Assembly (NCBI GenBank): GCA_965247255.1
Contig: CBDFGS010000011.1
Coordinates: 1 to 64,000, forward strand
DNA: 64,000 bases
From: CBDFGS01 sp965247255
GTDB taxonomy: Bacteria > Chloroflexota > Dehalococcoidia > Lucifugimonadales > CAUZJF01
Direction: 5' to 3'
The notes beneath the pieces are model-generated. The model saw only the letters and a program-made list of their open reading frames with translations, was not told where the DNA came from and ran no database searches. Each line of letters starts with the position of its first letter. Positions within the stretch are counted from its first letter, which is position 1. The position numbers and the translations under genes are program-made. Positions 42,425 to 51,485 of the stretch are shown here, in pieces.

Positions 42425-43975
42425 ATGCGTTTCCCAGTACGCCTTGGCGCGGTAGCGACGGGCTGCGCCCTGCTGGTCGCCGCCCTGGGGACCCGGCCCG
42501 TGCACGCCCATGGCTTTGGGGAGCGCTACGACCTGCCGGTACCGCTGTGGCTCTACATCGTCGGGGCCGGCGCGGCCGTGGCTTTCTCGTTCGTTGTCAT
42601 AGGCATATTTCTGCGTGGGTCACCCGGTCACCGCGACTATCCGCGGCTCAATTTGCTGCGGTGGCGTGCCGGCAGGGCGCTGGTCCACCCGGCCGTCGTG
42701 CTTCCGGTCAAGGGAGTCTCAGTCGTCCTGTTCCTGGTGGTGATATTCGCCGGGCTGTTCGGAAACCCATCACCGCTGGAGAATATCGCGCCGACGATGG
42801 TCTGGGTCGTCTGGTGGGTCGGCTTGGCATATGCATCTGCCTTGATCGGCAATCTGTGGGCCGTGATCAACCCCTGGTCGGCCACATTCGACCTGGCGGA
42901 CTGGCTCTATCGGCGTGCCGATCCCGAGGGAGAGCTCTCCCTGCGATTCCTGTACCCGAAGGAGCGGGGTGTCTGGCCCGGCGTCCTACTGTTCCTGGTA
43001 TTCGCCTGGGCCGAGATTGCCTACGGTGACTCCTCCTTCCCATTCCGAATTGGTCAGATGGCGCTCGTGTATTCGCTCATCACCTGGGGTGGCATGCTCC
43101 TCTACGGCAAGGAGCAATGGCTCAGGCACGGCGAGGCCTTTTCGCTCGCTTTCGGCTTTCTGGCGAGGTTCGCGCCCACGGAGATTCGGGTGGTGTCCAA
43201 GAATGTGTGCCAGGCCTGCTCGGTCGATTGCTTGGACCGAGATGGGCGGTGCATCGACTGCGCCCATTGCTTCAGCAGCGCCGCGAGCGACGAGAGACAG
43301 CTGAACCTGCGTCCCTTTGCGGTGGGGTTGCTCAGAAACGAGGATGTCTCGCCCTCGATGCTGGCCTTCGTCGTGCTGCTGCTGTCGACGGTGACCTTCG
43401 ACGGTTTCACCGCGACGCCTCTCTGGTCGGACATTCAGATATCCCTGTACGGGACCGTGCCCAGCGTCACCGCCATCGACACCCTGGGGCTGCTCGTATT
43501 CCCGATGCTATTTCTGGGGGTCTACCTGGCGTTTGCCGCGTTGATGTCGGCGGTGAGCGGCGGCCGACTGGCGGGCATCGACATGGCCTCCGCCTTCGTG
43601 TACTCCCTCATCCCCATCGCCCTGGCGTACCACCTGGCCCACTTCTTCTCCTTCTTGCTGATTCAGGGGCAGCTCATCATCCCTCTGGCCTCGGACCCCT
43701 TCGGCTGGGGCTGGGACCTGTTCGGCACAGTGAGCTACGAAAGGAACATTAGCATCGTCAACGCCAGGTTCGCATGGTTCGTGGCAGTCGGCGCTATCGT
43801 GGTGGGACACGTCGTGGCCGTGTACATCGCCCACGTGACCGCGCTCCGTGTCGTGAAGGAGCGACGCCCGGCGCTTCTGAGCCAGCTCCCAATGCTGGTG
43901 CTGATGGTCGGCTACACGATGATCAGCCTATGGATCCTCGCGCAGCCGATCGTCGAGACGACTCCCAAGGGCTAG
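42425..43975 (+). CDS. Polytopic membrane protein with Cys-rich cytosolic or lumenal loop
   Basis: 516 residues from MRFPVRLGAVATG. A signal-like first segment ending HAHGFGERYDLPVPLWLY is followed by about ten further helices. Related proteins in databases carry the doubtful label fenitrothion hydrolase; the real function is unknown. Between two helices near residues 260-285 lies CQACSVDCLDRDGRCIDCAH followed by CF, giving Cx2Cx3Cx8Cx2Cx2C in total, a spacing able to hold an iron-sulfur cluster or other metal. The gene is flanked on both sides by YtkA-like and cupredoxin-like genes. Confidence 0.6.
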   Translation: MRFPVRLGAVATGCALLVAALGTRPVHAHGFGERYDLPVPLWLYIVGAGAAVAFSFVVIGIFLRGSPGHRDYPRLNLLRWRAGRALVHPAVVLPVKGVSVVLFLVVIFAGLFGNPSPLENIAPTMVWVVWWVGLAYASALIGNLWAVINPWSATFDLADWLYRRADPEGELSLRFLYPKERGVWPGVLLFLVFAWAEIAYGDSSFPFRIGQMALVYSLITWGGMLLYGKEQWLRHGEAFSLAFGFLARFAPTEIRVVSKNVCQACSVDCLDRDGRCIDCAHCFSSAASDERQLNLRPFAVGLLRNEDVSPSMLAFVVLLLSTVTFDGFTATPLWSDIQISLYGTVPSVTAIDTLGLLVFPMLFLGVYLAFAALMSAVSGGRLAGIDMASAFVYSLIPIALAYHLAHFFSFLLIQGQLIIPLASDPFGWGWDLFGTVSYERNISIVNARFAWFVAVGAIVVGHVVAVYIAHVTALRVVKERRPALLSQLPMLVLMVGYTMISLWILAQPIVETTPKG

Positions 43976-43978
43976 GTG

Positions 43979-44593
43979 ATGGCGGCCGCGTACATCCGCC
44001 GCCGCGAGCGGGCTTCGTCGTTTCTCGGGCTGTTGCCGGCGCTGGTCATGGTGTTCCTGGTGTGTATGGGCCTGCCGCCCAAAGCGGAAGCAAATGGCGG
44101 GGTGCTGGTCTTCGAGGGACGTGTGGCCGAGTACATGGTGTCCGTCACGGTGAACCCTCCCACACCGCGGCCGGGCCTCGTCCTGGTAGGGGTAATCGTT
44201 AAGGCGGTGGTCTCGACCAACGGCGACGGTCACACCAGCCTGGTCAACGTGGCAACCGAGCTGAGCGTCACCGCCACCGGACCGGAGCCCGTCAGCCACG
44301 TCATCGGCCCCCTTCAGCCCCAGACAATACTCCCCGGAATCAGCCACTTCGACCTCGCCATGGAGGTCCCCCAGCCGGGCGAGTGGCTACTCTCCCTGGA
44401 GTTAGGCGGACCGCTTGGAGATGTTACGGTCGCGGTGCCGTTCACGGTGACGGGCAGCGACGCAATCGTAGACCGGGAACAATCCACGGACCGGTCGCCG
44501 TTGGCCGGTTGGCTGCTAGTGACCCCACTGCTGGTTATGGCCCTCGTCGTCGTGCCGCTTTGGGTGCTGAGAAGGCGGCACGGATCAGAATAA
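43979..44593 (+). CDS. YtkA/FixH-like exported protein with C-terminal membrane helix
   Basis: About 204 residues, starting at ATG 43979; a GTG directly before it at 43976 is an alternative. A signal peptide (LLPALVMVFLVCMGLPPKAEA) is followed by one Ig-like domain (about 45-155, with FEGRVAEYMVSVTVNPPTPR and the closing PGEWLLSLELGGPLGDVTV) and a transmembrane helix at about 177-197 with a basic tail. The architecture matches the gene at 41278. It starts 3 bases after the Cys-rich membrane protein and is probably co-transcribed. Confidence 0.6.
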   Translation: MAAAYIRRRERASSFLGLLPALVMVFLVCMGLPPKAEANGGVLVFEGRVAEYMVSVTVNPPTPRPGLVLVGVIVKAVVSTNGDGHTSLVNVATELSVTATGPEPVSHVIGPLQPQTILPGISHFDLAMEVPQPGEWLLSLELGGPLGDVTVAVPFTVTGSDAIVDREQSTDRSPLAGWLLVTPLLVMALVVVPLWVLRRRHGSE

Positions 44594-44621
44594 CCGAGCC
44601 GTGCCCGGCGCTCCGGTACGG

Positions 44622-45683
44622 TCAAATCATGCGCGTTAGAGCCCTTAATTGCTCTGAACGGTAGCCCATTTCAGCACCGATCTCGGCTTGCTGCTCTTCA
44701 GATAGCATCTCCACAGCGTTAGAAAGCATGGTTGGCAGCTCAGCGCTCGGCTCGAATGGTTCGTTTCGCCGCTGGTTCGTCTTATTGAGGTATGTGTGAG
44801 CCCTTCGGTAGCTAGACTGAGAAAGTCTTTCCAGCTCGTACCCCCTCCTGACCATCGCGCTGATCGAGACCTTCCATCGCTGTTTGAGTTCTTTGAAGTG
44901 CTCCCATATGAATCTAGTGGGGCACTCTTTGCCGAACGACTCCCTGGGCATGAGAAAAGCCGCGCCGAACCTATGGGCCTGGCGTTCGAGTAATGGGTTG
45001 CCTGGACTCGCATCGGAATGCATCGTCAAGTGGCCGAGTTCATGCGCTGCGTCGAATCTCGTTCTGCTGCTCGAATGCTTGCTCGTGACCAGGAATATGT
45101 AGGGGCGACCAAGGCGCCAGAACGAGAACGCATCCACCTCTTCAGCCCCTTCGGATATCGGGTACGGGACGATGCCTTGAGCTTCTAGCCGCTTCGCCAT
45201 GTTGGGAATCGGGCCAAGGCCAAGCCCCCAGTTTCGGCGCACCTCAGCTGCGTGGTTTTCGATGTCGTCCACCCCTTCGATCGGAATGTCACGCGTGATT
45301 GTCCTTACTTCCGGTAGCTCGACGTACTCTTCCAGGCGAGTGGCGAGCTCCGAAATCAGTGTCCCGGCCGCCAACAGCATCCGACGGCTTCGCTGGCTCG
45401 CCGAGCGCATTGTTCTGAAGTGACAATCCTCCAGGCTAACAGCGGTCGCCATAAGCCCTCGTGCGAAGAATGGCGCGGGTACCCCAAGAGCCAGCGCTAG
45501 AGCGGTAATCGTCCGTGAGTCTGGGCGGGCCGTACCGGACTCAAACTGGCTGATTGCACTTGGCGTTTTGCCTACGATCCCAGCTAGTTGACTGCGAGCC
45601 AGGCCCTGCCGCTCCCTTGCCAAGGTCAACTTTGAGGGCTCAAAGAGATGGGCAATCGTATATGCGTCACTCGGTCCGTGCAC
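44622..45683 (-). CDS. XRE-family regulator fused to an ImmA/IrrE metallopeptidase
   Basis: A 353-residue protein. Residues 15-70 form a helix-turn-helix of the XRE type (LARERQGLARSQLAGIVGKT, then AISQFESGTARPD). Residues 140-260 form the ImmA/IrrE zinc peptidase domain with the HExxH motif AAHELGHLTMH at 213-223 and the downstream LERQAHRFGAAFLMP. Such proteins bind DNA and cleave a repressor or antitoxin when triggered. The start overlaps the end of the upstream partner gene by 17 bases, which ties the two together. Cleaved target unknown. Confidence 0.85.
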   Translation of the reverse strand: MHGPSDAYTIAHLFEPSKLTLARERQGLARSQLAGIVGKTPSAISQFESGTARPDSRTITALALALGVPAPFFARGLMATAVSLEDCHFRTMRSASQRSRRMLLAAGTLISELATRLEEYVELPEVRTITRDIPIEGVDDIENHAAEVRRNWGLGLGPIPNMAKRLEAQGIVPYPISEGAEEVDAFSFWRLGRPYIFLVTSKHSSSRTRFDAAHELGHLTMHSDASPGNPLLERQAHRFGAAFLMPRESFGKECPTRFIWEHFKELKQRWKVSISAMVRRGYELERLSQSSYRRAHTYLNKTNQRRNEPFEPSAELPTMLSNAVEMLSEEQQAEIGAEMGYRSEQLRALTRMI

Positions 45684-46329
45684 TGGTTCCCTTTCGCCTT
45701 TTCATTCGAAGCTGATATTCCCCAACCGGCTCAACAGGCGGAAGCCCCCCGGGAGTCGGCGGTGTTTTAATCTCCGCGGGCGCCATGCTCTCTAGGAGCG
45801 GGTCTACGAAACCCCAAGCTACTATCTGTCCGTTTAGTGCCTCGGTGGGAAAGCACAGGTAGGCTTTGATGAAACCCTCCATAGGGTTGCCGAAGTGTGC
45901 CAGTACTATTGACCGTTGCAGTCCAATATCTGGATCGATATTCGAGAAAGGGAGCGCCAACTGACCTGGATATGTTGACGGAACCATCTCTGCTGCCGCA
46001 CTCTCTGATGGTGGAAAAGAGTACCCGATATTGTCGCCCATGGCCCTCCCGACGCGGTGACACGCGATCACATACTCTCCTACCCGAAACCTGAACTTGG
46101 GATTCCGCGACTCGACGCGGACCAGCCGCCCGAACTCCGTTTCTACAAGAGAGATTTGGTATGCCGTGACATGATATACGCTGATCGCAAACGTGTTCTC
46201 GTTAAATCCGATCCTTGTGTCATGCCTCTCCGCTACTTCGTCATAAGCGAGTTGTAGCTTAGCTGCCAAGGCTCCACGAACCTCAGAAGAGAAACTTTGA
46301 TAGAAAGAGTCGTCTGGTACCGCGCCCAT
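45667..46329 (-). CDS. Unknown protein, partner of the XRE-ImmA/IrrE gene
   Basis: A 220-residue protein with no recognised domain. It is soluble-looking and moderately charged, with aromatic-rich strands (VYHVTAYQISLVETEFGRLV) and a proline-rich stretch near residue 190, ending in a basic tail (RMKRRKGTS). AGGAGGTC lies just before the ATG and a good sigma-70-type promoter lies upstream. The downstream metallopeptidase gene overlaps it. The pair looks like a compact stress, mobile-element-control or defence module, and this protein could be the substrate or effector (inference). Confidence 0.6.
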   Translation of the reverse strand: MGAVPDDSFYQSFSSEVRGALAAKLQLAYDEVAERHDTRIGFNENTFAISVYHVTAYQISLVETEFGRLVRVESRNPKFRFRVGEYVIACHRVGRAMGDNIGYSFPPSESAAAEMVPSTYPGQLALPFSNIDPDIGLQRSIVLAHFGNPMEGFIKAYLCFPTEALNGQIVAWGFVDPLLESMAPAEIKTPPTPGGLPPVEPVGEYQLRMKRRKGTSARTE

Positions 46330-46358
46330 ATTGACCTCCTTGGTCTCGACGTGCGCTA

Positions 46359-46388
46359 ACTATAAGTGAAGTACGCATCTGCTGTCAA
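46359..46388 (-). promoter_or_regulatory. Promoter of the XRE-ImmA/IrrE pair
   Basis: On the minus strand TTGACA (46383-46388) and TATAGT (46359-46364) are separated by 18 bases and lie about 30 bases upstream of the ATG at 46329. The -35 is a perfect consensus. Confidence 0.65.
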
Positions 46389-46551
46389 GACTGTAAGTGG
46401 AGGAGACGGAGCGTTCACACCGTAGTCGTACTTCTTGCCTTGCCCGGGACTCGCTGGTCCTCGGCGTATTGAACGCCGATGTCAACCGTGAGAGAATACC
46501 GCCCGTTCCAGCCCACCTAAACAACTCAGCCTCACCGCAAGGAGAGAACGA

Positions 46552-49500
46552 ATGGCGAACGGCGGCACATCAGGCACATCGAAGAGTCCTGGCTTGGACG
46601 CAGAACTGCTGAAGGCGCTCCAGTGGCGTTGCATCGGGCCGCACAGGGGAGGGAGGACAGTAGCCGTCGCCGGCGACCCTGTGGAGCCTGCTGTGTTCTA
46701 CTTCGGCGCCTGCGGTGGGGGAGTTTGGAAGACCTGGGACGGCGGTACCTACTGGAAAAACGTGTCCGACGGATTCTTCAAGACGGCCTCCGTCGGCGCT
46801 ATCGCGGTCGCCGAATCCGACCGCAACGTCGTCTACGCCGGGATGGGCGAGGCGTGCATCAGGGGCAACGTCTCCCACGGCGACGGCGTCTACAGGTCCA
46901 CGGACGGCGGGAAGACCTGGGCCCATGTCGGCCTCGAGGACACGCGACACATCTCCCGAGTGCGCGTCCATCCCTCCGACCCCGACCACGTTTACGTTGC
47001 AGCCCTGGGACACGCCTTCGGCCCCAATGAGCAGCGGGGCGTGTTCAGGACGCAAGACGGAGGGCGCAACTGGGATCGCGTGCTCTACAGAAGCGAGAAG
47101 GCCGGGGCCGCCGATCTTTCGATAGACCCTGGCAACCCGCGTGTCATGTACGCCGCGATATGGGAGGCGCTCCGGCAGCCGTGGACGTTGACCAGCGGAG
47201 GGCCCGACAGCAGCCTCTACCGCTCGGCCGATGGAGGCGACACCTGGACCGAGATTACGTACAACCCCGGCCTACCTGAAGGGCTGCGCGGGCGGATGGG
47301 AGTTGCTGCTTCTCCCGCCAGGGCGGACCGGGTCTGGGCTGTCATCGAGTCGGCGGAAGTGCCGGGGCTGTACCGCTCCGACGATGGCGGCGACAAGTGG
47401 GAGCTAGTCAGTGACGACCGGAGCCTCGTGCAGCGCCCCTGGTACTACAGCCACGTCTTCGCCGACCCCACGGACGCCGAGACGGTATACGTTCTGAACA
47501 TGAAGGCGCTGAAGTCGACCGATGGCGGCCGCACCTTCACCCAGGTGCCCACGCCGCACGGAGACAACCACGACCTGTGGATCGATCCCCAAAATACGCA
47601 GCGCATGATCGAGGGCAACGACGGCGGCGCCTGCGTTTCGTTCAACGGCGGCGACAGCTGGTCGACAATCTACAACCAGCCGACGTCGCAGTTCTACCAC
47701 ATGACCACCGACAACCAGTTCCCCTATCGGGTCTACGGTACGCAGCAGGACAATAGCGCCATCAGCGTGCCCAGCCGGAGCTTCAAAGGCGCTATTCCCC
47801 TCTCCGATTCCTACACCGTCGGCAGCTCCGAGAGCGGCCACATCGCGGTGACGCCCGATAACCCCAATATCGTCTACTCCGGGGCGATAGGCAGCTCCCC
47901 AGGAGGCGGCGACTCCCTTCTGAGATACGACCATTCCACGGGGCAGACCCGAATCGTCTCGGTGTGGCCCGAGCGGGTGCGAGGATGGGGGCCAAAGGAC
48001 CACAAGTACAGGTTCCAGTGGACCTATCCCATTCTCATCTCCCAGCACGACCCCGACCTGCTCTACGTGGCGGCCAACATGGTGTTTCGCTCCCGTTCCG
48101 AGGGCAGTTCCTGGGAGGCGATCAGCCCCGATCTCACCCGCGCTGACGTGAGCAAAATGGAACCCTCCGGCGGCCCGATCACGCTGGACACGACCTTCGT
48201 CGAGCACTATGGGACCATCTTCGCCCTGGCGGAGTCCCCCCACGAGGCTGGGCTGCTGTGGGCGGGCTCCGACGACGGCCTGGTGCACCTCTCCCGCGAC
48301 GCCGGGGAGAGCTGGAGCAACGTGACCCCGGAGGAGATCCCGGAATGGACGCGCATCGACACGATCTCCGTGTCGCCGCACGATCCCGCCACCGCGTACG
48401 TGTCCGCGACCCGTTACAAGTTCGACGACTTCAGGCCGTTCCTGTACAAGACCAAAGACTACGGCAGCTCGTGGACCAGGATTAGCGACGGCATCCCGGA
48501 GGACGACTTCACGCGGGTGGTGCGCGAGGACCCCGAGCGGCCCGGCCTGCTCTACGCCGGCACCGAGACCGGGGTCTACGTATCCGCCGACGACGGCGCC
48601 TCCTGGCAGTCGCTGCGCCTCGACCTGCCGGCGGTGCCGGTCACCGACCTTGCGGTGAAGGGCGACGAGCTCGTCGTGTCCACGAACGGAAGGTCGTTCT
48701 GGATCCTGGGCGGTCTGGGCGGCCTGCGCCAGCTAGCAGACGAAGCGCCCGATGGCCCCGTGCAGCTCCTCAAGCCCGCGCCCGCGTATCGCGTGGCGCC
48801 AGACTTCTCACCGGCGGAGCCGACCGCCGCGAAGAGCTACATGCTGGGTCTGGGAGAGCCGGCGAGCTTCTACGAGACCGAGGGACCCAATCACGAGAAG
48901 GTCAGGAAGATGCTGGATGCGGGCGCCGATGCTCCCCACGGGGTCGTCGTCACCTACTTCTTGAAGGACGCGCCCGAGGGGGAGGTAACCCTCTCCATCC
49001 TCGACTCGGAGGGCCGGGACATCAAGAGCTTCTCCAGCAAAGAAGAGACCGCGCCCCCAGGGCTGGATATTCCCGAGGACAAGACCAAGGAGCTCACCGC
49101 GCCGGCGAAGCCGGGCATGAACAGGTTCGTCTGGAACATGAGGTACCCCGACGCTGTGAAGGCGAAGGGTCCCGGCGCCTATTCGAAGGGTCTACAGGGA
49201 CCCCTCGCGCCGTCGGGCGAGTACCAGGTGCGACTCTCCGTCGGTGGCTCGTCGCAAACACAGCGCTTCGAGCTGCTGAAGGACCCTCGCACCAGCGCGA
49301 CTCAGGATGACCTGCAGGCGCAGTTCGACTTGCTGATTAGGGTCAGAGACAAGATCTCTGAGACTCACGGGGCGATCAACGAGATTCGCAGCGTGACGGC
49401 GCAGATCGACGAGTGGGAATCGCGCGCCGAGGGCGAATCTTCGCACGAACGGCTCGCTAAAGCGGCCTCGGACCTAAAGGAGAAGCTGGCGACGATAGAG

Positions 49501-49773
49501 ATCGAGCTTATCGAGCCGCAAGCCGGCGACGGCCTCGACACGGTTGGTCTGCCGTCCCGGCTCGATGTCAAGTTGGCGGAGCTCAGCAAGGTCCCAGGGA
49601 CCTCCGACCACCCGCCCACGACGCAGACCTACGAGGTCTTCGACCGCCTCTCTGGAATGCTGGACGTGCAGCTCCAGCGGCTGCGCGAGCTCTTGGACGG
49701 CGACCTCGCGGCGTTCACCGCTCTGCTGGGCGAGCTGGGAGTCCCGGCGATAGCCCCTAAGCAGACCCCGTGA
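46552..49773 (+). CDS. VPS10/sortilin-type BNR propeller protein
   Basis: A 1073-residue protein with GAGAG close before the ATG. The first 720 residues contain two propellers rich in BNR/Asp-box repeats, such as STDGGKTWAHVG, TQDGGRNWD, SADGGDTWTE, SDDGGDKWE and SRDAGESWSN. From about 780 on, an Ig-like segment typical of this family (PGMNRFVWNMRYPDA near 860) and a coiled-coil-prone C-terminus (930-1060) follow. Homologues are usually labelled glycosyl hydrolase or VPS10 protein, and few have a proven activity. Many carry signal peptides; this one shows none. The stop overlaps the next start. Confidence 0.75.
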   Translation: MANGGTSGTSKSPGLDAELLKALQWRCIGPHRGGRTVAVAGDPVEPAVFYFGACGGGVWKTWDGGTYWKNVSDGFFKTASVGAIAVAESDRNVVYAGMGEACIRGNVSHGDGVYRSTDGGKTWAHVGLEDTRHISRVRVHPSDPDHVYVAALGHAFGPNEQRGVFRTQDGGRNWDRVLYRSEKAGAADLSIDPGNPRVMYAAIWEALRQPWTLTSGGPDSSLYRSADGGDTWTEITYNPGLPEGLRGRMGVAASPARADRVWAVIESAEVPGLYRSDDGGDKWELVSDDRSLVQRPWYYSHVFADPTDAETVYVLNMKALKSTDGGRTFTQVPTPHGDNHDLWIDPQNTQRMIEGNDGGACVSFNGGDSWSTIYNQPTSQFYHMTTDNQFPYRVYGTQQDNSAISVPSRSFKGAIPLSDSYTVGSSESGHIAVTPDNPNIVYSGAIGSSPGGGDSLLRYDHSTGQTRIVSVWPERVRGWGPKDHKYRFQWTYPILISQHDPDLLYVAANMVFRSRSEGSSWEAISPDLTRADVSKMEPSGGPITLDTTFVEHYGTIFALAESPHEAGLLWAGSDDGLVHLSRDAGESWSNVTPEEIPEWTRIDTISVSPHDPATAYVSATRYKFDDFRPFLYKTKDYGSSWTRISDGIPEDDFTRVVREDPERPGLLYAGTETGVYVSADDGASWQSLRLDLPAVPVTDLAVKGDELVVSTNGRSFWILGGLGGLRQLADEAPDGPVQLLKPAPAYRVAPDFSPAEPTAAKSYMLGLGEPASFYETEGPNHEKVRKMLDAGADAPHGVVVTYFLKDAPEGEVTLSILDSEGRDIKSFSSKEETAPPGLDIPEDKTKELTAPAKPGMNRFVWNMRYPDAVKAKGPGAYSKGLQGPLAPSGEYQVRLSVGGSSQTQRFELLKDPRTSATQDDLQAQFDLLIRVRDKISETHGAINEIRSVTAQIDEWESRAEGESSHERLAKAASDLKEKLATIEIELIEPQAGDGLDTVGLPSRLDVKLAELSKVPGTSDHPPTTQTYEVFDRLSGMLDVQLQRLRELLDGDLAAFTALLGELGVPAIAPKQTP

Positions 49774-50966
49774 TCCGCTCCCCCGCGTTCGCCCTGGTCA
49801 CGGCGGCCGACTTTATCGTCCGCGCCGCCTACCAGATGGGGAAGACTCCCTTGCTGCCCATCTTCGCTCAGGCGCTGGGAGCGGGCTTCATCTTCATCGG
49901 GCTGATCTCCTCGGTCTCCACGTTAACGGGGATGCTGCTCAAGCCCTTCGTGGGCGTGCTCTCCGACAGATGGGGGCGGCGGGGGTGGCTACTCCTCGGC
50001 ACAGCCATCTTCGCGGGGGCGCCGTTCCTGTACCGCTTCGTCCAAACGCCCGAGCATCTCTTCGCGCTGCGCATGGCCCACGGCCTCGCCACCGCCATCT
50101 ATGGCCCGGTAACCCTCGCCTACGTTGCCGAGCTTTCGCGAAAGCGCCGTGCGGAGCGCATCGGCTGGTTCTCCTCCGCGCGCTCGGCGGGTTACGTGGT
50201 GGGCCCCATCGCGGCCGGGTGGCTGCTTCTGCACATGGCGCCTGTGCAGGTGTTCACCGTGATCGGCATCGTGAGCTGTCTGGCGTTCCTGCCGGTGCTG
50301 CTACTGCCGGAAACGCCCCGCTCAGCGACTACCAGACGCGTGCCGCTCGCCAGGCAGACGGCCGCCGCGCTGCGCTCTGCCACGAGCTCGCCGGCGATCT
50401 GGCTGGCCGGCGGCCTGGAGGCGACCATGGTGGTGGCGACCTACGGGGCGAGGACGTTCCTCCCTCTGCACATCCTGTCCATCGGCGGGGGTGTCTTTCT
50501 TGCGGGCGCTTTCTTCTCCGCTCAGCAGGCTGTCCACCTCGCGCTCAACCCGCTGGGCGGGCGGTTCAGCGACCGCATCGGCCACCTTCCATGTGTCGGT
50601 ATTGGCACGACTGTCCTTGCGGTCGCGTTGGGACTTCTGACCGTCGTGGAAACGCAGGCGGCGCTGCTCGGATCAGCCATGCTGATGGGGGCGGCGCAGG
50701 CCCTCGTCGTACCCTCTACGCTCGGGCTTGTGGCGGCGAATGTCGACGAGAGGCATTTGGGTGCAGGGCTGGGCCTGGTGGGGTCGCTAAGGAACGCAGC
50801 GAAGGTCGCAGGGCCCATTCTTGCCGGAGCGATGGTCTACTGGCTCGACTTCGCCGGGGCGTTCCGCATGGTCGCGGCTTTGCTGCTCGTGAGCACGGCC
50901 GTAGTCTGGGTGAGTAGCTATCGGATGCGCCTCGCCGTCCGGCGCACGAAGGCGGCCGCCGCCTGA
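49770..50966 (+). CDS. MFS transporter
   Basis: A 398-residue membrane protein with about twelve helices, starting at a GTG that overlaps the preceding stop (GTGA). The motif between helices 2 and 3, GVLSDRWGRRGWLLLG near residue 65, is the MFS signature A; a related GGRFSDRIGHLP occurs at the matching place in the second half near 265. The family exports drugs or takes up small solutes using proton gradients. The coupling to the propeller gene suggests a shared transcript, but the substrate is not known. Confidence 0.85.
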   Translation: MIRSPAFALVTAADFIVRAAYQMGKTPLLPIFAQALGAGFIFIGLISSVSTLTGMLLKPFVGVLSDRWGRRGWLLLGTAIFAGAPFLYRFVQTPEHLFALRMAHGLATAIYGPVTLAYVAELSRKRRAERIGWFSSARSAGYVVGPIAAGWLLLHMAPVQVFTVIGIVSCLAFLPVLLLPETPRSATTRRVPLARQTAAALRSATSSPAIWLAGGLEATMVVATYGARTFLPLHILSIGGGVFLAGAFFSAQQAVHLALNPLGGRFSDRIGHLPCVGIGTTVLAVALGLLTVVETQAALLGSAMLMGAAQALVVPSTLGLVAANVDERHLGAGLGLVGSLRNAAKVAGPILAGAMVYWLDFAGAFRMVAALLLVSTAVVWVSSYRMRLAVRRTKAAAA

Positions 50967-50984
50967 CTGGGCTGCTGCGATTGC

Positions 50985-51485
50985 TCAGGCTTCAGTCGGC
51001 CGCTCCAAAGACAAGCCCGCGACGATCTCAGCGTTAGGGAGCTTCCGCAAGACGCCTGGCGAGGCCTTGATCTTGGACGACCGGCTCCCGGACCCCAGGA
51101 TCACGTGGTCGAGGCTCATGACCCCCTCGTCGACGTATATCGGGATGTCCTTCGGTAGCGCGAAGGGGGTGACTCCCCCGATCTCCATGCCGGTGAGCTC
51201 CGCGGTGTCCTGCGCCGACGCGAATGAGAGTTTGGATACGCCCATTATCCTTTTCACGGTCCTGTTGACGTCGAGACGGTCCGAGCCCCGTACGATGCAG
51301 GCGCTGTGGCGGCCGCGCGGCCTCTTGGAGGCGACGACGATCGTGTTGCCGCACTCGCCGACCTCGTAGCCGTACTCCGCGCAGAACTCCGCCGTATCGG
51401 CGTATTGCGGGTCGATCCTGACCACCTCGTACTCGACGCCGAGGCCGTCCAACACCTCCACGACTCGGGTCTCGATGTCGCTCAT
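50985..51485 (-). CDS. YbaK/EbsC-family aminoacyl-tRNA deacylase-like protein
   Basis: A 166-residue protein of the YbaK/ProX family, which removes wrong amino acids from tRNA. Family features are GNTIVVASKRPRG near residue 46, the Leu/Val-rich sheet around SDRLDVNRTVKRIMG, TGMEIGGVTPFALP near 98 and the end IPIYVDEGVMSLDHVILGSG. No tRNA synthetase domain is attached, so it is a free-standing editing enzyme. Its ATG overlaps the stop of the methyltransferase gene upstream by 4 bases. Confidence 0.85.
   Translation of the reverse strand: MSDIETRVVEVLDGLGVEYEVVRIDPQYADTAEFCAEYGYEVGECGNTIVVASKRPRGRHSACIVRGSDRLDVNRTVKRIMGVSKLSFASAQDTAELTGMEIGGVTPFALPKDIPIYVDEGVMSLDHVILGSGSRSSKIKASPGVLRKLPNAEIVAGLSLERPTEA

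Noticed and set aside
47404..48381. 325-codon minus-strand ORF inside the VPS10-type gene
   Set aside because: Shadow frame; the plus-strand gene has continuous Asp-box repeats.
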